Shown: positions 1 to 5,712 of the stretch, one piece after another | Layout: each line of letters begins with the position of its first letter | Position numbering within the stretch: position 1 is the stretch's first letter | Assembly: GCA_937898375.1 (NCBI GenBank) | Contig: CALEJX010000098.1 | Coordinates: forward strand, 1 to 5,712 | DNA: 5,712 nt | Direction of reading: 5' to 3' | DNA from: an uncultured Ruminococcus sp. | Lineage (GTDB): Bacteria > Bacillota > Clostridia > Oscillospirales > Ruminococcaceae | Program-made: the position numbers and the translations under genes | Notes under the pieces: generated by a model | Databases searched by the model: none | Told to the model about the DNA's origin: nothing | What the model saw: the letters and a program-made list of their open reading frames with translations, nothing else

Positions 1-2
1 TG

Positions 3-28
3 CGAACAGTGTTCGTCCGTGTTGGACG
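3..28. repeat. Two overlapping small palindromes at the left edge
   Basis: CGAAC-AGT-GTTCG (3-15) is a perfect 5-bp inverted repeat. It overlaps CGTCC-GTGTT-GGACG (14-28), a second perfect 5-bp inverted repeat. The two stems share bases 14-15 and so compete. The feature may continue past the window edge. It resembles the short palindromic units found in dispersed intergenic repeats of gut Clostridia; that comparison is from memory and unverified. Confidence 0.5.
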
Positions 29-80
29 CCCACTCAACTTCATGAAAACCCAAAACTCACAGCTCCCCGAAATGGGACGT

Positions 81-106
81 CGCATTTCTGTGAAGCAGAA
101 ATTGCG
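81..106. repeat. Bulged hairpin in intergenic region
   Basis: CGCATTTCTG (81-90) pairs with CAGAAATTGCG (96-106) across a 5-base loop (TGAAG), giving ten base pairs with one bulged base. Neither side is followed by a T-run, so it does not look like an intrinsic terminator. It lies between two CTCCCC-containing stretches (63-68 and 110-115). It is probably part of a dispersed repeat or a structured transcript end. Confidence 0.55.
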
Positions 107-191
107 CTGCTCCCCTACAATTGTGCGTTACATTCTACCGCCGCAAAATCGCTCCGCTCTTTGTGGATTTTACATTGTGCAGGAAACTACA

Positions 192-227
192 AAAGCGGTG
201 CAGAGTTTTGTTCTCCGACACCGCTTT
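192..227 (-). terminator. Possible weak, perhaps bidirectional, terminator of the uvr operon
   Basis: AAAGCGGTG (192-200) and CACCGCTTT (219-227) form a perfect 9-bp stem, with a further GAG/CTC pairing (203-205 with 213-215) inside the loop. On the minus strand the stem runs into TTTTGTAGTTT. On the plus strand it runs into TTTGTGATTATTTTTC. Both T tracts are interrupted, so efficiency is doubtful. It lies about 215 bases beyond the uvrA stop, and no better terminator is visible nearer. Confidence 0.4.
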
Positions 228-275
228 GTGATTATTTTTCATTTGCAATTCTTCTATTGCTTTTCTGCACCGCTT
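193..275. repeat. 12-bp inverted repeat AAGCGGTGCAGA / TCTGCACCGCTT
   Basis: AAGCGGTGCAGA at 193-204 is the exact reverse complement of TCTGCACCGCTT at 264-275. A third, shorter copy of the same element (CACCGCTTT) lies between them at 219-227. The left arm can therefore pair with either partner but not both. Inside the longer stem, GCAAT (245-249) and ATTGC (256-260) form another small hairpin. Confidence 0.65.
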
Positions 276-277
276 AG

Positions 278-391
278 TAGGCTTGCGCCTATTGAGGCTC
301 TGCCTCAATCTCCGCTTAGTGCTTTGCCCTAAGAACCCACAACGGGCTTTGCCCCTTGACCCCACAAGCCCTCTGGCGCCGGGCTTGAGCC
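278..391. repeat. Cluster of five GC-core mini-hairpins with a degenerate 25-base repeat
   Basis: Five short stems follow one another: TAGGC/GCCTA (278-282 with 287-291, loop TTGC); ATTGAGGC/GCCTCAAT (291-298 with 302-309, loop TCT, perfect 8 bp); CTTAGTGC/GCCCTAAG (315-322 with 326-333, loop TTT, one mismatch); GGGC/GCCC (344-347 with 351-354, loop TTT); and GGC/GCC (382-384 with 389-391, loop TTGA), which competes with a 7-bp stem CAAGCCC/GGGCTTG (365-371 with 381-387). Bases 321-342 recur at 346-367 with 18 of 22 identical (GCTTTGCCC then CCCACAA), and a more divergent GCTCTGCCT begins at 297, giving a period near 25. The pattern suggests a degenerate intergenic repeat or a structured 3' end of the uvr transcript. 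Confidence 0.6.
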
Positions 392-441
392 TGCGCTTTA
401 TTGCCCGCTTCGCTCGGTGGATGCTTTTACTTTGTGGTGGT

Positions 442-3264
442 TCACAGCATTTTCTTCAAATACTGTCCCGTATAAGACTTCTCACACTTCGCTATCTCCT
501 CAGGCGTTCCTGTGCAGACGATAGTTCCGCCGCCGTCGCCACCCTCAGGACCAAGGTCTATGATATGGTCTGCGGTCTTTATTACGTCAAGATTATGCTC
601 GATAACAAGCACTGTATTTCCGCCGTCTGCAAGCTTCTGCAAGACCTCAATAAGCTTATGGACATCCGCTGTGTGAAGTCCGGTAGTCGGCTCATCGAGG
701 ATATATATAGTTCTGCCTGTTGCTCTTTTTGAAAGCTCTGTTGCAAGTTTAACTCTCTGCGCTTCGCCGCCTGAGAGAGTTGTAGCCGCCTGTCCTATCT
801 TCACATAGCCAAGACCAACTTCATACAGTGTTTCAAGCTTGCGGCTTATCTTAGGGATAGCGCTGAAAAACTCAACGCCCTCCTCAACTGTCATTTCAAG
901 TACGTCATAGATATTTTTGCCCTTGTATCTTACTTCCAGCGTTTCACGATTGTATCTCATACCGCCGCATACCTCGCAAGGTACATACACATCAGGCAAA
1001 AAGTGCATTTCTATTTTGATTATGCCGTCGCCCTCGCAGGCTTCACATCTTCCGCCCTTGACGTTGAATGAGAAACGTCCTGCGCCGTAGCCCTTCATCT
1101 TTGCGTCAGCGGTTTGAGCGAAAAGCTCCCTGATATCGGTGAAAACGCCCGTATAGGTGGCAGGATTAGATCTTGGCGTTCTGCCTATTGGGGATTGGTC
1201 GATATCTATGACCTTATCGAGATGTTCTATGCCCTGCATTTCCTTGAATGCTCCTGAGCGTATTTTCGCACGGTTTAGTCTGCCTGCAAGCTCTTTATAG
1301 ATTATCTCGTTCACAAGTGATGATTTGCCCGAGCCTGACACGCCTGTTACGCAAGTGAAAGTGCCGAGAGGTATTTCAACATCTATATTTTTCAGATTGT
1401 TTTGTGTTGCGCCGATAACTTTCAAAAACTTGCCGTTGCCCTGTCTGCGTGTCTCAGGTACAGGTATTTTCTTTGCGCCGCTGAGATACTGTCCAGTAAT
1501 GGAACGCTTGCAATTCATGATATCGTCAACAGTTCCTGCGCAGACTATCTCTCCGCCGTGAATGCCTGCTCCGGGTCCAACGTCCACCACGAAATCTGCC
1601 GCACGCATGGTGTCCTCGTCATGCTCGACTACTATGAGAGTGTTGCCAAGGTCACGAAGTCTTTTCAGCGTTGCGATAAGCTTGTCGTTGTCACGCTGAT
1701 GCAGACCGATAGACGGCTCATCAAGGATATAAAGCACGCCAACAAGTGACGAGCCTATCTGCGTTGCAAGCCTTATACGCTGGCTCTCGCCGCCTGAAAG
1801 TGTGCCTGCGGAACGTGACAGGGTGAGATATTCAAGTCCAACGCTTTTGAGAAAGCCAAGGCGTGACTTTATTTCTTTTATTATCTGCTCGCCGATAAGC
1901 TTGTCACGGTCACTTATTTCAAGGTTTTCAAAAAATTCAAGGGCTTTTGCAACGGACTTGTGACAAAGCTCGGCGATATTTATGCCGCCCACAGTTACGC
2001 TCAAACTCTCCTTTTTCAGCCTTTCGCCATGGCAGTCAGGACACTTTTCGTCACTCATATAGGCTTCTATATCAGCCTTTGCCCAATCGCTGTTCGATTC
2101 CTTGTAACGTCTTTCAAGGTTTGGAATAACGCCCTCGAACTCTGCTTGATAGTCAGCCTTATAGAACTTGTTGCCACGCTTTAGGTGGAGCTTCTGACCC
2201 TGAGTGCCATATAGGAAAATGTCGATAGCGTCCTTATCGAGATTTTTCACAGGCTCGTCAAGGGAAATGCCGTAGGTCTCAGAAATGGCGTTGAAGTACA
2301 TCATAGCGATAGAGCCTTCTTCAAGATTGTTCCAGCCACTTGCCTTTATTGCGCCCTGCCTTATGGAAAGGTCTTTGTTGGGGATAATAAGCTCAGGGTC
2401 TATCTTCTTGAACACGCCAAGACCTGTACACTTTTCGCAAGCGCCGAATGGATTGTTGAACGAGAACATTCTCGGGGTCAGCTCATCGATAGATACGCCG
2501 TGTTCAGGGCAGGCGTAGTTCTGAGAGAAAAGCATTTCTTCTCCGCCGATAACGTCAACGCCCACAAGTCCGCCGGTGAGTGAAGAAACAGTTTCGATAC
2601 TGTCAGTAAGACGGGATTTTATGCCCTCTTTGATAACAAGTCGATCAACAACTATCTCGATAGTATGCTTCTTGTTTTTCTCTATCTTTATCTCTTCCGA
2701 AAGGTCATATGTTATGCCGTCTATACGAACTCTCACATAGCCCGACTTTCTTGCACGGTCAAGCTCTTTTGTATGCTCGCCCTTACGTCCTCTGACGATA
2801 GGTGCTAAAAGCTGAATTTTTGTACCCTCGTCAAGTTCCATAATCTTATCCACTATCTGATCCACTGTCTGCTGACGTATCTCTCTTCCGCAGACAGGAC
2901 AATGTGGCACGCCTATACGAGCGTACAGAAGTCTGAGATAATCGTATATCTCTGTGACAGTGCCCACAGTTGAACGTGGGTTTTTGGAAGTTGTTTTCTG
3001 GTCTATGGATATAGCAGGGGAAAGCCCCTCTATACTGTCAACATCAGGCTTATCCATTTGGCCCAAAAACATTCTCGCATAAGATGACAGCGACTCAACA
3101 TAACGTCTTTGTCCGTCAGCATATATTGTATCAAATGCAAGAGAAGATTTACCCGAGCCCGAAAGACCTGTCATAACAACAAGCTTATCTCTCGGTATGG
3201 TAACATCAACATTTTTGAGATTATGCTCTCTTGCACCTTTTATAACTATCTCGTTAATTGGCAT
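442..3264 (-). CDS. uvrA: Excinuclease ABC subunit UvrA, complete
   Basis: UvrA is the dimeric ABC-type ATPase that finds bulky DNA lesions and loads UvrB. At 940 residues it is full length. The first ATPase half has Walker A GLSGSGKSS at 33-41, signature LSGGESQR at 489-496, Walker B YILDEP at 512-517 and the H-loop VEHD near 546-549. The second half has GVSGSGKSS at 641-649, LSGGEAQR at 830-837, YILDEP at 854-859 and IEHN near 888-891. Zinc-binding clusters: CPVC at 122-125 with CPDC at 408-411; C252/H255 with C276/C279; and C740/C743 with C763/C766, the last being the module linked to damaged-DNA specificity. The region between about 131 and 245 corresponds to the UvrB-binding domain, and about 287-398 to the DNA-binding insertion domain. 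The ATG start gives the expected N-terminus (NEIVIKGAREHNLKN), and an in-frame TAA four codons upstream excludes a longer form. It follows the PNPOx-like gene by 9 bases. The only oddity is histidine at position 255 where many homologues have cysteine. Confidence 0.98.
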   Translation of the reverse strand: MPINEIVIKGAREHNLKNVDVTIPRDKLVVMTGLSGSGKSSLAFDTIYADGQRRYVESLSSYARMFLGQMDKPDVDSIEGLSPAISIDQKTTSKNPRSTVGTVTEIYDYLRLLYARIGVPHCPVCGREIRQQTVDQIVDKIMELDEGTKIQLLAPIVRGRKGEHTKELDRARKSGYVRVRIDGITYDLSEEIKIEKNKKHTIEIVVDRLVIKEGIKSRLTDSIETVSSLTGGLVGVDVIGGEEMLFSQNYACPEHGVSIDELTPRMFSFNNPFGACEKCTGLGVFKKIDPELIIPNKDLSIRQGAIKASGWNNLEEGSIAMMYFNAISETYGISLDEPVKNLDKDAIDIFLYGTQGQKLHLKRGNKFYKADYQAEFEGVIPNLERRYKESNSDWAKADIEAYMSDEKCPDCHGERLKKESLSVTVGGINIAELCHKSVAKALEFFENLEISDRDKLIGEQIIKEIKSRLGFLKSVGLEYLTLSRSAGTLSGGESQRIRLATQIGSSLVGVLYILDEPSIGLHQRDNDKLIATLKRLRDLGNTLIVVEHDEDTMRAADFVVDVGPGAGIHGGEIVCAGTVDDIMNCKRSITGQYLSGAKKIPVPETRRQGNGKFLKVIGATQNNLKNIDVEIPLGTFTCVTGVSGSGKSSLVNEIIYKELAGRLNRAKIRSGAFKEMQGIEHLDKVIDIDQSPIGRTPRSNPATYTGVFTDIRELFAQTADAKMKGYGAGRFSFNVKGGRCEACEGDGIIKIEMHFLPDVYVPCEVCGGMRYNRETLEVRYKGKNIYDVLEMTVEEGVEFFSAIPKISRKLETLYEVGLGYVKIGQAATTLSGGEAQRVKLATELSKRATGRTIYILDEPTTGLHTADVHKLIEVLQKLADGGNTVLVIEHNLDVIKTADHIIDLGPEGGDGGGTIVCTGTPEEIAKCEKSYTGQYLKKML

Positions 3265-3273
3265 TTGTATTCT

Positions 3274-3741
3274 TTACTCTCCTTTTTGTATCGTCTGTCT
3301 TATCTTTTCATATGTTTGATTTTCAACATCATATATTTCAACATAAGGCAGACCATTTTCGTATATCCACATTTTTATAAGCTTTGGAGTGAACCTGAAA
3401 ACCACCTCGTTTTCAAGCTCTGAATAAGCATTATATGAGCCTTCAAAGTGCTTTTTGTAAAGGCGGCAGAAGTTTTCATTTTCAAAAGGTCTGCCGACTT
3501 CTTCAGCCGTACCTTCAACAGAAATGTTCTCACAGCACAGAGCGGCATTTTTATTCATCATAAGCTGTCTGTATTTCACGAAAGTGCGGTCTGTTTGAAA
3601 GAAGAAATTATTATCGTATATCACTACGCTCATTGAACGTGCGGATATCCTGCTACTGTCGCCTGTGGCAAGCACCATTATCCTGCTTTCACCCAATCTG
3701 TCAAAAAGCTCATTGAGCTTGACTTCAAATGTTTCCGTCAT
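3274..3741 (-). CDS. PNPOx-like FMN-binding split-barrel protein, substrate unknown
   Basis: This 155-residue protein resembles the pyridoxamine 5'-phosphate oxidase-like / general-stress-protein-26-like superfamily: small flavin-binding beta barrels, usually dimeric. Visible signs are an N-terminal helix followed by the strand IMVLATGD (21-28), an ARSMSVVIYDNNFFFQTD stretch (34-51) matching the family pattern of an ARPM-like turn then a strand ending in QTD, a KYRQLMMNKNAALCC segment (56-70) like the region that lines the FMN phosphate pocket, VEGTAEEV (75-82), and a C-terminal strand with MWIY and LPYVEIYD (124-138). There is no signal peptide or membrane segment, so it is probably cytosolic. 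The ATG overlaps the uvrB stop as ATGA, and the TAA lies 9 bases before uvrA, so it should be co-translated with both repair subunits. The fold assignment is fairly secure. Cofactor (FMN, F420 or haem in relatives) and substrate cannot be read from sequence, and true PdxH activity is not implied. A repair or redox role is only suggested by position. Confidence 0.85.
   Translation of the reverse strand: MTETFEVKLNELFDRLGESRIMVLATGDSSRISARSMSVVIYDNNFFFQTDRTFVKYRQLMMNKNAALCCENISVEGTAEEVGRPFENENFCRLYKKHFEGSYNAYSELENEVVFRFTPKLIKMWIYENGLPYVEIYDVENQTYEKIRQTIQKGE
3279..3284 (-). promoter_or_regulatory. Distant Shine-Dalgarno site for uvrA
   Basis: A clear AAGGAG on the minus strand is formed by the final codons (QKGE) of the PNPOx-like gene. 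Fourteen bases separate it from the uvrA ATG at 3264, longer than the usual 5-9. No ATG, GTG or TTG lies closer in frame: the codons after the in-frame TAA are AGA, ATA and CAA. Ribosomes ending at the TAA at 3276-3274 would stop 9 bases from the ATG, so reinitiation may compensate for the spacing. Confidence 0.7.
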
Positions 3742-5708
3742 TTCTTCTCACCCTTTAACTCCGCTATCTTATCACGCAAGAATGCAGCGTGTTCAAATTC
3801 AAGCAGCTTTGCCGCTTCTTTCATTTCCTTTGTGAGCTTTTCTATGAGCTTTGCAGTTTCCTGCTTTGAAAGCTTTGTTTTCTGACGTGCTTCGTATTCC
3901 ACTTCTTCCTTGGTGGATATCTCTATTACATCTCTTATATCCTTGACGATAGTTTTCGGAACTATGCCGTGTTCTTCGTTGAACTTCATCTGTATTGCAC
4001 GGCGGCGTTCCGTTTCGGTGATAGCCTTTTCCATTGAACGTGTCACCGTGTCAGCATACATTATTACCTTGCCCTCGGCGTTTCGAGCGGCTCTGCCTAT
4101 GGTCTGTATAAGTGCGCTTTCAGAACGCAGGAAACCCTCTTTATCTGCGTCAAGTATCGCCACGAGGGTTACCTCAGGCAGGTCAAGGCCCTCACGCAGG
4201 AGGTTGATACCAACGAGCACGTCAAACTCACCAAGACGCAGGTCACGGATTATCTCCATACGCTCGATAGTGTCGATATCGTGGTGCATATATCTGACCT
4301 TAACATCAAAGCTCTTGAGATAGTTGGTGAGATCCTCAGCCATTTTCTTGGTAAGAGTAGTAACAAGCACACGCTGATTTTGGGCGGTGCGCATATTTAT
4401 CTCGCTGAGCAAGTCCTCTATCTGACCCTCAGTAGGCTTAACTGTTATCTCAGGGTCAAGAAGTCCTGTAGGTCTTATTACCTGCTCCACTATCTGCTGT
4501 GATCTTTCCTGCTCTATAGGGCCAGGGGTAGCGGACACGAACACCGCCTGATTGATATGAGAATAGAACTCATCAAAGGTCAGCGGTCTGTTATCAAGCG
4601 CTGAGGGCAGGCGGAAGCCATAGTCAACAAGGGTCTGCTTTCTTGCCCTGTCCCCTGCATACATTCCTCTTACCTGCGGCAGAGAAACGTGTGATTCGTC
4701 CACGAAAAGCAAAAAATCATCGGGCAAAAAGTCAAGCAAAGTGAATGGTGTTGAGCCGGCAGGACGTCTTGCAAGCACTCGGGAATAGTTCTCGATACCG
4801 CTGCAAAAGCCGATCTCTTCAAGCATTTCTATGTCATAGTTGGTGCGCTGTGCTATACGCTGAGCCTCGATGAGCATATCATTATCCTTGAAATATTTGA
4901 TTCGCTCGTCAAGCTCTTGCTTTATCTCCTCGATAGCGTCGTGCATTTTATCACGGCTGACGATATAGTGTGATGCAGGGAAAATAGCAGCATGGGCAAG
5001 TGAGCAAAGCACCTCGCCTGTGACAACATTTATCTCAGTGATACGATCTATCTCGTCGCCGAAAAACTCAACTCTTATGGCTGTATCGGTGGAATTTGCA
5101 GGGAAAATCTCCACCACATCTCCCCTGACACGGAACTTGTTTCTCACAAAATTTATATCGTTGCGCTCATACTGGATACCCACAAGGTCGGCAATAAGCC
5201 TGTCACGGGATTTCTCCATACCACGGCGAACGGACACCACCATGGACTTATATTCCTCAGGGTCGCCGAGGGAATAGATACATGAAACGCTGGCAACGAT
5301 AATAACGTCACGGCGTTCGGCAATGGCGGAGGTAGCGGAATGGCGTAGCTTGTCTATCTCGTCATTCACGGAGCTGTCCTTTTCAATGTAAACGTCCTTG
5401 CTAGGCACATAGGCTTCAGGCTGATAATAGTCATAGTAGGACACAAAATATTCCACGGCGTTGTTCGGGAAAAACTCTTTGAACTCAGAACACAGCTGAG
5501 CGGCAAGGATTTTATTATGAGCAAGCACAAGGGTAGGACGATTTATTCGGGCGATAACGTTAGCCATAGTAAAGGTTTTGCCTGAGCCTGTAACGCCCAT
5601 AAGGGTCTGTTCTCTCATACCGCTTTCAATACCTTTTACAAGGGCGTCCACCGCTTCGGGCTGGTCGCCTGAAAGCTTATAATCTGAAACAAGCTGAAAC
5701 TTATCCAT
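3738..5708 (-). CDS. uvrB: Excinuclease ABC subunit UvrB, complete
   Basis: UvrB is the damage-verifying helicase-like subunit of cytoplasmic nucleotide excision repair. It takes DNA from UvrA, opens it at the lesion and recruits UvrC for the incisions. The 656-residue frame matches the usual family length (about 655-675). Visible motifs: GDQPEA near residues 14-19; Walker A GVTGSGKT at 38-45; the beta-hairpin segment around 91-115, beginning YYDYYQPEAYVPS, which is inserted between the DNA strands; DESH (Walker B) at 337-340; SATPG at 392-396; REGLDLPE at 505-512; QTIGRAAR with the arginine fingers at 535-542. The lysine- and glutamate-rich C-terminus (about 616-651, ending FLRDKIAELKG) is the UVR segment that contacts UvrC and UvrA. 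The ATG start (MDKFQLVS) fits the family N-terminus, but only four bases remain upstream, so its ribosome site and promoter lie outside the window. It is the first visible gene of the operon, and its TGA overlaps the next start. No key residue appears to be missing. Confidence 0.98.
   Translation of the reverse strand: MDKFQLVSDYKLSGDQPEAVDALVKGIESGMREQTLMGVTGSGKTFTMANVIARINRPTLVLAHNKILAAQLCSEFKEFFPNNAVEYFVSYYDYYQPEAYVPSKDVYIEKDSSVNDEIDKLRHSATSAIAERRDVIIVASVSCIYSLGDPEEYKSMVVSVRRGMEKSRDRLIADLVGIQYERNDINFVRNKFRVRGDVVEIFPANSTDTAIRVEFFGDEIDRITEINVVTGEVLCSLAHAAIFPASHYIVSRDKMHDAIEEIKQELDERIKYFKDNDMLIEAQRIAQRTNYDIEMLEEIGFCSGIENYSRVLARRPAGSTPFTLLDFLPDDFLLFVDESHVSLPQVRGMYAGDRARKQTLVDYGFRLPSALDNRPLTFDEFYSHINQAVFVSATPGPIEQERSQQIVEQVIRPTGLLDPEITVKPTEGQIEDLLSEINMRTAQNQRVLVTTLTKKMAEDLTNYLKSFDVKVRYMHHDIDTIERMEIIRDLRLGEFDVLVGINLLREGLDLPEVTLVAILDADKEGFLRSESALIQTIGRAARNAEGKVIMYADTVTRSMEKAITETERRRAIQMKFNEEHGIVPKTIVKDIRDVIEISTKEEVEYEARQKTKLSKQETAKLIEKLTKEMKEAAKLLEFEHAAFLRDKIAELKGEKK
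3748..3752 (-). promoter_or_regulatory. Ribosome binding site for the PNPOx-like gene, inside uvrB
   Basis: On the minus strand the sequence AAAGGGTGAG precedes the ATG. Its GGTGA core ends 6 bases before the start at 3741 and matches part of the anti-Shine-Dalgarno complement AAGGAGGTGA. It lies within the last codons of uvrB, and the start overlaps the uvrB TGA. The site supports this ATG and suggests coupled translation. Confidence 0.6.
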
Positions 5709-5712
5709 AAAT

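Larger units (their letters stand above)
1..441. other. Non-coding, palindrome-rich region downstream of uvrA
   Basis: No open frame here looks like a protein. The frames present cross inverted repeats, use low-complexity or arginine/serine-rich codon strings, and lack good ribosome sites. The stretch instead holds a series of inverted repeats, annotated separately: small palindromes at 3-28, a bulged hairpin at 81-106, the AAGCGGTG repeats at 192-275 and a hairpin cluster at 278-391. No tRNA, rRNA or recognised riboswitch is visible. A near-repeat pair TACAATTGTGC (116-126) and TACATTGTGC (171-180) lies between the hairpins. The whole looks like a mosaic of intergenic repeat elements, although a structured RNA cannot be excluded. 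Confidence 0.6.

Noticed and set aside
3..15. CGAACAGTGTTCG as a LexA/SOS operator near a repair operon
   Set aside because: The Firmicute LexA box has CGAAC and GTTCG separated by four bases; here the spacer is three, changing the helical phase. It also lies downstream of the uvr operon rather than before uvrB, and an adjacent overlapping palindrome points to a repeat element.
9..332. Plus-strand 107-codon frame in the left intergenic region
   Set aside because: It crosses every inverted repeat in the region, has no clear ribosome site in the eight bases available, and its product has no recognisable family features.
135..365. Minus-strand 76-codon frame, arginine- and lysine-rich, after uvrA
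   Set aside because: It starts at GTG with only a poor, too-close purine stretch upstream, runs through the mini-hairpin cluster and the AAGCGGTG repeats, and has no recognisable domain. It looks like translated repeat sequence.
283..732. Plus-strand 149-codon frame overlapping the 3' end of uvrA
   Set aside because: Most of it is antisense to a certain uvrA coding region, and the rest lies in the hairpin cluster. It is a shadow frame.
3109..3423. Plus-strand frame across the uvrA/PNPOx junction with a hydrophobic stretch, possibly a small membrane protein
   Set aside because: It is antisense to two well-supported genes. The hydrophobicity comes from the complement of lysine- and glutamate-rich codons, and no ribosome site was seen.
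3274..3741. Assigning the middle gene as pdxH, pyridoxal phosphate synthesis
   Set aside because: At 155 residues it is shorter than typical PdxH (about 200-220), and the characteristic C-terminal PdxH region is not recognisable. Only superfamily membership is supported.

Overview
The window is a bacterial chromosomal segment dominated by a nucleotide-excision-repair operon read entirely on the minus strand. In transcription order, right to left, it holds uvrB (5708-3738), a small FMN-binding split-barrel protein of the pyridoxamine 5'-phosphate oxidase (PNPOx)-like superfamily (3741-3274), and uvrA (3264-442). All three frames are intact. The Shine-Dalgarno-type ribosome sites, the uvrB-uvrA order and the protein sequences suggest a Firmicute, most likely a gut or rumen Clostridia member near Ruminococcus/Oscillospiraceae. 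That placement rests on general resemblance and is only moderately secure.

The genes are packed tightly. The stop of uvrB and the start of the middle gene overlap in an ATGA. Only 9 bases separate the middle gene's stop from the uvrA start, and the uvrA Shine-Dalgarno sequence lies in the last codons of the middle gene. This indicates one transcript with translational coupling. UvrA scans for and loads onto damage, UvrB receives the DNA from it, verifies the lesion and recruits UvrC through its C-terminal UVR segment; uvrC is not in the window. The middle protein is not a known excision-repair component, and its place between the two subunits is the least ordinary coding feature here. The promoter and any LexA/SOS operator for the operon would lie to the right of uvrB, beyond the window edge.

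The left 441 bases, downstream of uvrA, contain no convincing gene but much inverted-repeat structure. From left to right there are overlapping small palindromes (3-28), a bulged hairpin (81-106), a family of AAGCGGTG repeats that can form two mutually exclusive stems (192-275, one of them a possible weak terminator), and a run of five short hairpins with GGC/GCC cores (278-391), part of which is a degenerate direct repeat of about 25 bases. This looks like a composite of dispersed intergenic repeat elements rather than a gene. I see no RNA gene, CRISPR array, insertion sequence or undescribed defence system.
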